A DNA stretch of 64,000 nucleotides from contig NZ_WCHR01000002.1 of NCBI RefSeq assembly GCF_008973825.1, positions 42,006 through 106,005 of the forward strand. Reading direction: 5' to 3'. This DNA comes from Gemmobacter serpentinus (GTDB taxonomy: Bacteria; Pseudomonadota; Alphaproteobacteria; Rhodobacterales; Rhodobacteraceae). Every line of letters starts with the position of its first letter. Position 1 is the first letter of the stretch. Below the pieces are notes generated by a model. The model did not search any database. It saw only the letters and a program-made list of their open reading frames with translations, and was not told the DNA's origin. Shown here piece after piece: positions 57,429 to 64,000 of this stretch. The translations under genes were made by a program, and so were the position numbers.

Positions 57429-58250
57429 TCAGCCGTTCAGCACGGCCATGGCGGCGGCGTGAACCTCGGGGGAAGAGGCCGCAAGGACGCGTCCACCCTG
57501 ATGCGCGGGGCGTCCATCCCAGCCGGTCATCCTGCCGCCCGCCGCCTCGATCACCGCGATGGGTGCTTGCACATCATAGGGTTGCAGCCCGGCCTCGACC
57601 ACAAGATCTATATGGCCTGCAGCCAGCAATGCATAGGCGTAGCAATCGGTGCCATAGCGGGTCAGCCGGCATTGGCTGGCCAGCCGATGGAAGGCCGCCC
57701 CTTCCTCGGGCGTGCCCACCTCGGGGAAGGTCGACATGATGAGGCAATCCTTCAAGGCGCGCGGCGCGCGGGTGCGCAGGCCCCGCGTCCAATGCGGGCC
57801 GGTCATTTCGGCGCGGCCAAAGCCCCCCTCGAACCGCTCGCCGATATAGGGCTGGTCGATCAGCCCGTAGATCGGGCCGCCTTCATCCGCGACCGAGATC
57901 AGCACCCCCCAGGTCGGCGTGCCGCTGAGGTAAGAGCGTGTGCCGTCGATCGGATCCAGCACCCAGGTCAGACCGGATGTGCCGGTCGTGGTGCCCATTT
58001 CCTCGCCCAGAATGCCGTCCTGCGGGCGGCGAGCGGCCAAAATCTCGCGCATCTTCTGTTCCGACAGGCGGTCGGCCACGGTGACGGGATCGAAGCGGTC
58101 TGCTTCCTTGTTGTCGGCGGTCAGGTCTGCGCTGCGGAAATGCGACAGGGTTGCCGCCCGCGCCGCATCCGCCAGCGCATGGGCCACGGCGATCAGTTCG
58201 GCCTGCAGGCCTGCATCAAGGCGCACCCCGTCATTTGCTTCGCTTGCCAT
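57429..58250 (-). CDS. hisN: Histidinol-phosphatase (inositol monophosphatase family)
   Basis: 273 residues. The IMPase metal motifs are present: GEEMG, WVLDPIDGT (Asp-x-Ile-Asp-Gly-Thr) and YDVQAPIAVIEAAGG. The family member with ADRLSEQKMREIL and CLIMSTFPEVG corresponds to the IMPase-type histidinol-phosphate phosphatase of alphaproteobacteria, the eighth step of histidine synthesis. Substrate is inferred; an inositol or other sugar phosphate is the alternative. Downstream of the XRE gene on the same strand but separated by a terminator. Confidence 0.82.
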   Translation of the reverse strand: MASEANDGVRLDAGLQAELIAVAHALADAARAATLSHFRSADLTADNKEADRFDPVTVADRLSEQKMREILAARRPQDGILGEEMGTTTGTSGLTWVLDPIDGTRSYLSGTPTWGVLISVADEGGPIYGLIDQPYIGERFEGGFGRAEMTGPHWTRGLRTRAPRALKDCLIMSTFPEVGTPEEGAAFHRLASQCRLTRYGTDCYAYALLAAGHIDLVVEAGLQPYDVQAPIAVIEAAGGRMTGWDGRPAHQGGRVLAASSPEVHAAAMAVLNG

Positions 58251-58345
58251 TGCCCAACCTCCCGCTGCTGCTGTCTGACCAAGGGCTAGCCGTGCTGGTG
58301 CGCCGGGTCAATTGCGCGACAGCGGATCGGAAAGGGACGAGGCCA

Positions 58346-58381
58346 TAAATAAACCGCCCGGGGCAAAGGCTCCGGGCGGTT
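58346..58381 (-). terminator. Terminator downstream of the XRE gene
   Basis: On the minus strand: AACCGCCCGG-(10)-CCGGGCGGTTTATTTATGG, a 10-bp stem followed by a T-rich run. It separates the XRE gene from hisN. Confidence 0.8.
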
Positions 58382-58437
58382 GTGACGGGTCTCATGCGGC
58401 CGCTGCCCGATGGACAGGGCGTGGACGTTTCCGCCGA

Positions 58438-58800
58438 TCAGGCCGCGTCGCTGAGAACGCGGGCCAGATCGAACAGACGGCGGCGCTGTGCCTCCGGGAT
58501 CGCGTAGTAGGAGCGCACCAGTTCCAGCGCCTCTTTGTCGGCGAGGATGTCGCCCTCGACCGAGGTCGGTGTCTCGCGCGCCTCGTCGATGCCTTCGAAG
58601 AAGAACCCGATATTGACGCCCAGCGTTTCAGCAATGTCCCAAAGGCGGGAGGCGGAGACGCGGTTCATCCCGGTCTCATATTTCTGAATCTGCTGGAACT
58701 TGATGCCCACACTATCCGCCAGCTGTTGCTGCGTCATACCAACCATCCAACGACGATGGCGGATTCGCTTCCCAACATGGGCATCTACCGGGTGCTTCAT
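58438..58800 (-). CDS. XRE-family transcriptional regulator
   Basis: 120 residues. The N-terminal half is a Cro/cI helix-turn-helix: RIRHRRWMVGMTQQQLADSV then GIKFQQIQKYETGMNRVS. The C-terminal half (ILADKEALELVRSYYAIPE, RRRLFDLARVL) is shared with a conserved Rhodobacterales group. No ligand domain. Divergent from the quinone oxidoreductase across an AT-rich gap that contains palindromes, so it may control both genes. Targets unknown. Confidence 0.88.
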   Translation of the reverse strand: MKHPVDAHVGKRIRHRRWMVGMTQQQLADSVGIKFQQIQKYETGMNRVSASRLWDIAETLGVNIGFFFEGIDEARETPTSVEGDILADKEALELVRSYYAIPEAQRRRLFDLARVLSDAA

Positions 58801-59109
58801 AACTAAGGTTCCCTCTCATACTATCCCGGTCAAAGCCGGTCAGGCCAACGCAGCCTCAGGGTGTAAGGCTAATCCGACTTTCCCCTGTTTTCCACTTCCT
58901 GATACGCCAATTGTGAAAATTGTGGGGCAAGTTTCTATACAAATGGATAACAGGCGGGAAATACACCATATTTTCCTTATTCCCTTTTGTGGAAATTGCA
59001 CGTTCTTTTTTTGGCAATGGTGGGTTAGATCAAGGCGCATGGTCAAAATGCCTTAGGTCATCGGCATTTTGACATAGAATCACTTGCCTATGTGATCGGA
59101 GGACATTCG
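58801..59109. promoter_or_regulatory. AT-rich divergent control region with operators
   Basis: 309 bases, clearly AT-richer than the rest of the window. It holds CAATTGTGAAAATTG at about 58908-58922; a perfect 11-base inverted repeat GTCAAAATGCC-(10)-GGCATTTTGAC at 59042-59073; and ATCAC-(8)-GTGAT at about 59078-59095, just before the GGAGG of the oxidoreductase. These look like regulator sites for the two divergent genes. Confidence 0.6.
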
Positions 59110-60072
59110 ATGCGTGCGTTTCAGGTCACCACCCTCGGTCGGGCCCCACAATTTCAGCAGGTGACCCTGCCGGAACCCGCCGCGGGCGAGCTGCGAGTCG
59201 CTGTCAAAGCCTGCGGGTTGAATTTCGCCGATCTGTTGATGATCGAGGGCCGTTATCAGGAACGTCTTCAGCCGCCCTTCACCCTGGGCATGGAACTTGC
59301 GGGGGTGGTGACCGCGATCGGGCCGGGCGTTGCAGGTTTTGCCTTGGGCGATCGGGTCGCGGGGTTTGCCGGGCAGGGGGGTCTTGCGACCGAGGCCAAT
59401 GTCGCTGCCGCACGCTGCCTGCGCCTGCCAGATGCGATGGATTTTGCGACGGGTGCCGCGTTTCAGATCGCCTATGGCACCTCGCATCTGGCGCTGGATC
59501 ACAAGGCGCGTTTGCTGCCGGGCGAAACCTTGTTCGTCACTGGTGCAACAGGCGGGGTGGGGCTGACCGCGGTGGAGATCGGCAAGCGCATGGGCGCGCG
59601 CGTGATCGCATCGGCGCGGGGGGCGGAGAAGCTGGAGATCGCGCGCCTCGCCGGGGCCGATCATCTGATCGACAGCGATAGCGAGGATCTGCGCGGCCAA
59701 CTGAAGGCGCTTGGCGGGGTGGATGTGGTCTACGACACCATCGGTGGCCCGGGTTTTCACGAGGCCTTGCGGGCGACAAGACCCGAGGGGCGGCTCTTGG
59801 CCATCGGCTTTGCCGGGGGCGAGGTGCCGCAGGTGCCTGCAAACCTGCTGCTGGTGAAAAATCTTTCGGTGATGGGCCTTTACTGGGGCGGCTATCTGGC
59901 CTTCCGGCCCGAGGTCTTGACCGCCAGCCTTGCCGCGCTTGCGGGCTGGATTGCGGCGGGGGATCTGCATCCCCATATCGGGGCACGCCTGCCTTTGGAT
60001 CAGGCGGCCGAGGCGCTGGAACTGCTGCGCAGCCGCCGGTCCAGCGGCAAGGTCGTGGTGACGGTCGATTGA
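59110..60072 (+). CDS. Zinc-independent NADPH:quinone oxidoreductase family protein
   Basis: 320 residues from ATG 59110, with GGAGG upstream. Medium-chain reductase fold: N-terminal GroES-like domain (CGLNFADLLMIEGRYQ, GMELAGVV) and Rossmann domain with the NADPH loop VTGATGGVGLTA. No zinc cysteines. Family members reduce quinones or enones; the exact substrate is open. The strong operator-like palindrome upstream suggests tight control, perhaps by electrophile stress. Confidence 0.87.
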   Translation: MRAFQVTTLGRAPQFQQVTLPEPAAGELRVAVKACGLNFADLLMIEGRYQERLQPPFTLGMELAGVVTAIGPGVAGFALGDRVAGFAGQGGLATEANVAAARCLRLPDAMDFATGAAFQIAYGTSHLALDHKARLLPGETLFVTGATGGVGLTAVEIGKRMGARVIASARGAEKLEIARLAGADHLIDSDSEDLRGQLKALGGVDVVYDTIGGPGFHEALRATRPEGRLLAIGFAGGEVPQVPANLLLVKNLSVMGLYWGGYLAFRPEVLTASLAALAGWIAAGDLHPHIGARLPLDQAAEALELLRSRRSSGKVVVTVD

Positions 60073-60287
60073 GAAGGTGACGGCGGGGTGAAACGGCCGC
60101 CCGTTAACGCAAACACACGGTTGCGTGAGATGGTGACACATTCCTCGTAATTGCGACGGATCATCCCAAATCTGACGTGAAACCGAATGGACCTGACCTG
60201 CGTTGTCAGGGCAAGGTCTTGAACGGTCAAATTTGTTTCTGGCCGCTGGCGGGGGCACATCCGCCGGGTCATGAGGGAGAGTCGCAC

Positions 60288-61184
60288 ATGTCAAGCTATG
60301 CCAATCTGCCCGCCCCCAGTCCCGAACAGGGGCTGAACCGCTATTTGCAGGAAATCCGTAAATTTCCGCTTCTGGAACCGGAAGAGGAATACATGCTGGC
60401 CAAGGCCTGGGTGGATCGTCAGGATTCCAACGCGGCCCATCGTCTGGTGACCAGCCACCTGCGTCTGGCCGCCAAGATCGCCATGGGCTATCGTGGCTAT
60501 GGTCTGCCGCAAGCCGAGGTCATCTCGGAGGCCAATGTCGGACTGATGCAGGCGGTGAAGCGTTTCGATCCTGAAAAGGGCTTCCGTCTGGCGACCTATG
60601 CGATGTGGTGGATCCGCGCCTCGATCCAGGAATATATCCTGCGGTCCTGGAGCCTGGTGAAGCTGGGCACCACCTCGGCGCAGAAGAAACTGTTCTTCAA
60701 TCTGCGCAAGGCCAAGGCCAAGGTCGGCGCATTGGAAGAGGGCGATCTGCGCCCCGAAAACGTTGCCGCCATCGCTCAGGCCCTTTCGGTGACCGAGACC
60801 GAAGTCATTGACATGAACCGCCGTCTGGCGGGGTCGGATGCCTCGCTCAATGCCACGATCGGCGGCGATGGTGAAGGCAGCAGTCAATGGCAGGACTGGC
60901 TGGAGGATGAAGACAGCGATCAGGCTGGCGAATATGCCGAGCGCGACGAGATGGATGCGCGCCGGGCGTTGCTGGCGCAGGCGATGGCCGTGCTGAATGA
61001 ACGCGAGCGCGATATTCTGGTTCAGCGCCGCCTGTCGGATGAGCCCGTCACGCTGGAGGATCTGTCCGAAAGCTATGGCGTCTCGCGTGAGCGGATTCGC
61101 CAGATCGAAGTGCGTGCGTTTGAAAAGCTGCAGAATCGGATGCAGGAACTGGCGCGCGGCAAGGGGATGTTGGCCAGCGCCTGA
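60288..61184 (+). CDS. rpoH: Heat-shock sigma factor RpoH
   Basis: 298 residues from ATG 60288, with GAGGGAGAG upstream. Sigma-70 family: region 2 (VGLMQAVKRFDPEKGF to MWWIR, about 84-110) and region 4.2 SYGVSRERIRQIEVRA. The RpoH box QKKLFFNLRK (132-141) identifies sigma32. It directs heat-shock and, in Rhodobacter, oxidative-stress genes. Species of this group often have two RpoH paralogues; I cannot tell which this is. The 215-base leader contains CTTGAACGGTCAA. Confidence 0.95.
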   Translation: MSSYANLPAPSPEQGLNRYLQEIRKFPLLEPEEEYMLAKAWVDRQDSNAAHRLVTSHLRLAAKIAMGYRGYGLPQAEVISEANVGLMQAVKRFDPEKGFRLATYAMWWIRASIQEYILRSWSLVKLGTTSAQKKLFFNLRKAKAKVGALEEGDLRPENVAAIAQALSVTETEVIDMNRRLAGSDASLNATIGGDGEGSSQWQDWLEDEDSDQAGEYAERDEMDARRALLAQAMAVLNERERDILVQRRLSDEPVTLEDLSESYGVSRERIRQIEVRAFEKLQNRMQELARGKGMLASA

Positions 61185-61767
61185 ACCTGCCGCGCCACGG
61201 CTTTGCAGTCGGGTTGCTGCACCGGGGATTTGTGCTACGGACCCGCATCCAAGCCTTGCGCCAAGCGCATGGGGCGCGGGCGCTGTCCGGCGCAGGCCCC
61301 CCTGACGTCACGGGTATCACGCCAGATGCGCGGAGCAATTCCGCACCGACCGCGTGACCCCGACCGGGTTGCCCACATGCCAGGCGCGCGGAGCGGTTAT
61401 CGCCCCGCCCCTATCCCTCAGCCGCCCTTCTTCGCAGGGCGGGCGATTGTCTGACGGCTCATCCGCGAAGATGCACACCGAAGTTCAGAAAGGGGCGGCC
61501 CCATGCCGCCCCTTTTTCCTTTGGCGGTCTGGTTGTCGTCCTGGTCGCGCCATGGGCGGGTTTCGCCGCGTTGCAGCCCTGCATTGCAAATGTGACTTTG
61601 GAGGGGCTTTACTTTGCGTCGCTTTTCCTGTCCAAAGCGTCGTATTCCTGCCGCGATGCGGCGGTGCAGCAATGGGGCGGCGGTGCGGTGGCAAAGCATG
61701 GCTTGCGGGCGTTGATCCTTGGGGCTGCTGTCATTACCAAGGGCGCAAACGGATCAAGGACAGTGAC
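61185..61767 (+). other. rpoH-psd gap: long 3' UTR or possible small RNA
   Basis: 583 bases without a recognisable gene. A good terminator lies at 61489-61518, 305 bases after rpoH, leaving room for a small RNA or a structured rpoH 3' UTR between 61185 and 61488. The part after the terminator (61519-61767) should hold the psd promoter; it includes an AT-richer stretch near 61583-61620. The psd frame is open through much of this region but looks non-coding. Confidence 0.45.
61489..61518 (+). terminator. Intrinsic terminator in the rpoH-psd gap
   Basis: AAAGGGGCGGC-CCCAT-GCCGCCCCTTTTT, an 11-bp stem with a T5 run. It ends the rpoH transcript or an independent small RNA. Confidence 0.88.
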
Positions 61768-62484
61768 ATGACAAAGCCGACCGACGCCCATCTGTCGATG
61801 CTCGACACCTTCATCAAGCCGATGCACCCCGAGGGCTTCAAGTTTGTCGGCATCTTTGCCGTCATCACGCTGGTCCTGTTCTGGATCTGGACGCCGCTGG
61901 GCTGGATCGGCACCGGGCTGACGGTCTGGTGCTATTATTTCTTCCGCGATCCCAAGCGCGCCGTGCCGCAGGGCGAAGGGCTGATGGTCTCGCCCGCAGA
62001 TGGCATCGTGTCGCTGATCGAACGCGCGGCCCCGCCGCCGGAACTGGGCATGGGCCACGCGCCGCTTCTGCGGGTGTCGGTCTTCATGTCGGTGTTCAAT
62101 TGCCATGTGAATCGCGCGCCCATCGCGGGGCGGCTGGTGAAAATGGCCTACCGTCCCGGCAAGTTCTTCAATGCTTCGCTCGACAAGGCCTCCAGCGACA
62201 ATGAGCGCAACAGCCTGTGCCTGGAATTGGCCGATGGTCGCCAGATTGCCGTGGTGCAGATCGCGGGGCTGGTGGCCCGCCGCATCCTGCCCTTCGTGTC
62301 CGAAGGGGAGAGCCTGAAAACCGGGCAGCGCTTCGGCCTGATCCGCTTTGGCAGCCGGGTCGATGTCTATCTGCCCGAAGGGGTGGTGCCGCTGGTGGCG
62401 CTGGGCCAGAACTGCGTCGCAGGCGAGACCGTGATTGCCGAACTGGGCCGCGATCTGCCGCAACGCTTTGCAAAGATGGTCTGA
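61768..62484 (+). CDS. psd: Phosphatidylserine decarboxylase
   Basis: 238 residues from ATG 61768 ([15 protein letters not shown]), following AAGGACAGTGAC; the frame is open far upstream, but that part is not Psd-like. Short (PSD-A) type: membrane helices at about 26-60, then [18 protein letters not shown] (about 101-118) and the self-cleavage site RFGS at 193-196, where Ser196 becomes the pyruvoyl group. It makes phosphatidylethanolamine from phosphatidylserine. First gene of a phosphatidylcholine operon; pssA begins 4 bases later. Confidence 0.94.
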   Translation: MTKPTDAHLSMLDTFIKPMHPEGFKFVGIFAVITLVLFWIWTPLGWIGTGLTVWCYYFFRDPKRAVPQGEGLMVSPADGIVSLIERAAPPPELGMGHAPLLRVSVFMSVFNCHVNRAPIAGRLVKMAYRPGKFFNASLDKASSDNERNSLCLELADGRQIAVVQIAGLVARRILPFVSEGESLKTGQRFGLIRFGSRVDVYLPEGVVPLVALGQNCVAGETVIAELGRDLPQRFAKMV

Positions 62485-62488
62485 CCAG

Positions 62489-63241
62489 ATGCAAGCGCCG
62501 CGCCCGCGCCGGATGTCCATTCTGGGGCTTTTGCCCAATATGCTGACGGTCGGCGCGCTTTGCGCCGGGGTCACTGCGATCCGCTTTGCCATCGAGGGGC
62601 GCTTTGCTGCCGCGCTGATCCTGATCTTTCTGGCAGCCATCATGGATGGGCTGGACGGGCGGCTGGCGCGGCTGTTGCGCAGCGAAAGCCAGATCGGGGC
62701 CGAACTCGACAGCCTGTGCGATTTCGTGAATTTCGGCGTGGCACCCGGGCTGATCGTCTGGCTTTGGGCCTTGCAGGACATGCGGGCGGCGGGCTGGATC
62801 GCGGTGCTGATCTATGTCGTCTCCTGTCTCTTGCGTCTGGCACGCTTCAACATCGGTCATCGTGCGATTGATTCCACCGCAGAAAAGACGGGCTTTCAGG
62901 GCGTGCCCTCGCCCGCTGGGGCGCTTTTGTGCTTTCTGCCGATGTTTGCGGCCTTCGCCACCGGGGCCGAGCCATTGCATGGCGGGCTGGTCGCGATCTG
63001 GATGGCGCTGGTCGGGGCGATGATGATCGGGCGCTTCCAGACCCCTTCTTTCAAGAAGCTGACCTTCGAGGCGCAATATGTGCGCTATGTCGTCGTGGCC
63101 TTCGCAGCCCTTCTGGCGGCGCTTCTGGCCTATCCATGGGCCACCTTGGTGGCGATGGATCTGATTTATCTCTGCATTATCGCGGTGAGCCTCGTCCGGC
63201 GCGCCCCCAAGTCGCAAAAGGACCCCAAGGATGGAGCTTGA
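62489..63241 (+). CDS. pssA: CDP-diacylglycerol:serine O-phosphatidyltransferase
   Basis: 250 residues from ATG 62489. Polytopic membrane enzyme with about seven helices. The CDP-alcohol phosphotransferase motif D-G-x2-A-R-(8)-G-x3-D-x3-D appears in MDGLDGRLARLL and the following GAELDSLCD. It makes phosphatidylserine from CDP-diacylglycerol and serine, the substrate of Psd encoded upstream. It overlaps pmtA by 11 bases. Confidence 0.95.
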   Translation: MQAPRPRRMSILGLLPNMLTVGALCAGVTAIRFAIEGRFAAALILIFLAAIMDGLDGRLARLLRSESQIGAELDSLCDFVNFGVAPGLIVWLWALQDMRAAGWIAVLIYVVSCLLRLARFNIGHRAIDSTAEKTGFQGVPSPAGALLCFLPMFAAFATGAEPLHGGLVAIWMALVGAMMIGRFQTPSFKKLTFEAQYVRYVVVAFAALLAALLAYPWATLVAMDLIYLCIIAVSLVRRAPKSQKDPKDGA

Positions 63242-63851
63242 AGCCGTCGCCAAATCTTATGCCCGCTGGGCCCCGGTGTATGACCGGACCTTCGGTGCGG
63301 TGACCCATGCCGGACGGCGGCGTGCCACGGGCTTTGCCAATGCGGTGGGGGGAACGGTGCTGGAGGTGGGTGTGGGCACCGGCCTCGCGCTGCCCTTCTA
63401 TGCGGCCCATATGAAGGTGACGGGGATCGATTTTTCTGAAGACATGCTGGCCAAGGCGCAGGAAAAGGTGGCCGCGCAGAAGCTGGGCCATGTCAAGGAA
63501 TTGCGCCAGATGGATGCGCGCGAACTGGATTTCCCGGACGCCAGTTTCGACAGCGTCTGCGCGATGCATATCCTGTCGGTGGTGCCCGAGCCCGAACGGG
63601 TGATGACCGAAATGGCGCGGGTCTGCAAACCCGGCGGTCATGTGCTGGTGGTCAATCACTTCGCCGCCGAAGGGAAGGGTTTCATGGCGCGGCTGGAACG
63701 CGCGGCGGCCCCCCTGTCCGATTTGCTGGGCTGGCACAGCGATTTCTCGCGCGCCCGCATTCTGGGCGATGCACGGCTGGAACTGGTCGAGGAAGATGGC
63801 CTGCCGCCGATGGGCATGATGACCTATCTGCGCCTGCGTCGCCGCGACTGA
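63231..63851 (+). CDS. pmtA: Phosphatidylethanolamine N-methyltransferase PmtA
   Basis: 206 residues. It closely resembles Rhodobacter sphaeroides PmtA: KSYARWAPVYDRTFG, the SAM loop VLEVGVGTGLALP (about 43-55), DFSEDMLAKA, and RQMDARELDFPDASFD. Three successive methylations of phosphatidylethanolamine give phosphatidylcholine at the inner membrane. Together with psd and pssA the operon encodes every step from CDP-diacylglycerol to phosphatidylcholine. The start overlaps pssA. Confidence 0.93.
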   Translation: MELEAVAKSYARWAPVYDRTFGAVTHAGRRRATGFANAVGGTVLEVGVGTGLALPFYAAHMKVTGIDFSEDMLAKAQEKVAAQKLGHVKELRQMDARELDFPDASFDSVCAMHILSVVPEPERVMTEMARVCKPGGHVLVVNHFAAEGKGFMARLERAAAPLSDLLGWHSDFSRARILGDARLELVEEDGLPPMGMMTYLRLRRRD

Positions 63852-63872
63852 GCGCGTCGCATCTGAAACAGC

Positions 63873-63905
63873 AAAACGGGCGGGCCGCAGGTTCCGCCCG
63901 TTTTG
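63873..63905 (+). terminator. Intrinsic terminator after pmtA
   Basis: AAAACGGGCGG-(10)-CCGCCCGTTTTG, an 11-bp stem with T4, closing the psd-pssA-pmtA operon 21 bases after the stop. Confidence 0.9.
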
Positions 63906-64000
63906 CGTTGATCCGAAGCGTTGATCCGAAGCGTTGATCCGAAGCGTTGATCCGAAGCGTTGATCCGAAGCGTTGATCCGAAGCGTTGATCCGAAGCGTT
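63905..64000. repeat. Perfect 13-bp tandem repeat, continuing past the window
   Basis: The unit GCGTTGATCCGAA is repeated seven times without a mismatch from 63905 to 63995, then five bases of the eighth copy reach the window end. Each unit contains one GATC. It begins directly at the pmtA terminator T-run. Total length unknown. Confidence 0.95.

Noticed and set aside
60218..60230. CTTGAACGGTCAA before rpoH as an FnrL or sigma32 site
   Set aside because: The dyad is TTGA-4-TCAA, two bases short of the FNR consensus, and no sigma32 -10 element lies at the right distance after CTTGAA.
60177..60287. N-terminal extension of RpoH
   Set aside because: RpoH proteins begin at MSSYANLPAP; a purine-rich ribosome site precedes ATG 60288.
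61354..61767. N-terminal extension of the psd frame
   Set aside because: It runs over the terminator at 61489; known short-type Psd proteins start near 61768.

Overview
The window is a 64 kb chromosomal segment of an alphaproteobacterium of the Rhodobacter/Paracoccus group (Rhodobacterales). High GC and dense co-directional operons fit this. So do a permuted two-piece tmRNA whose tag reads ANDNRAPVALAA, a trgAB tellurite-resistance pair, a DUF1476 (ATP synthase zeta) gene beside purC-purS-purQ, an alpha-type SspB, a PmtA-type phosphatidylethanolamine methyltransferase and an RNase E with a long acidic insert in its S1 domain. I see no transposase, prophage, CRISPR array, rRNA or tRNA gene.

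Layout. 1-20.2 kb is the division and cell wall (dcw) cluster: mraZ (cut by the window edge), rsmH, ftsL, ftsI, murE, murF, mraY, a DUF2161 nuclease-fold gene, murD on the opposite strand, ftsW, murG, murC, murB, ddl, ftsQ, ftsA and ftsZ. lpxC, bamD and recN follow (20.4-24.0 kb). 24-29.4 kb is mixed metabolism: a FAD-linked oxidase, a PA0069-type radical SAM protein, a homocysteine methyltransferase, an unknown membrane-anchored protein and the ATP synthase zeta inhibitor. purC, purS and purQ (29.6-31.8 kb) lead into a DctB/DctD-type two-component pair whose regulator lacks the GAFTGA loop. rne (RNase E), a TusA-like protein and CcdA follow, then a membrane-associated hydrolase overlapping a cytochrome P450 gene (40.5-43.1 kb). 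The permuted tmRNA gene lies on the minus strand at about 43.2-43.6 kb.

43.9-52.2 kb holds an orphan polyamine-type binding protein, a class V PLP enzyme, sspB, fumC, two small proteins, a cyclopropane-fatty-acid-synthase-type methyltransferase and trgA-trgB. At 52.3-57.0 kb a LysR regulator diverges from four genes joined by identical ATGA overlaps: class III aminotransferase, BKACE (beta-keto acid cleavage), GNAT acetyltransferase and a histone-deacetylase-fold amidohydrolase. This is the best candidate for an undescribed system. The four enzyme classes match, step for step, the acetylated beta-lysine catabolic route known from Pseudomonas biochemistry. The remainder is rraB, hisN, an XRE regulator, a quinone oxidoreductase, rpoH, and the phosphatidylcholine operon psd-pssA-pmtA. 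The window ends inside a perfect 13-bp tandem repeat.

Functional links inside the window: almost the whole peptidoglycan precursor pathway plus the divisome core; tmRNA with SspB (ribosome rescue and delivery of tagged proteins to ClpXP); RNase E with RraB; and the complete CDP-diacylglycerol to phosphatidylcholine route. Intergenic regions carry several repeat and palindrome families, described under findings.
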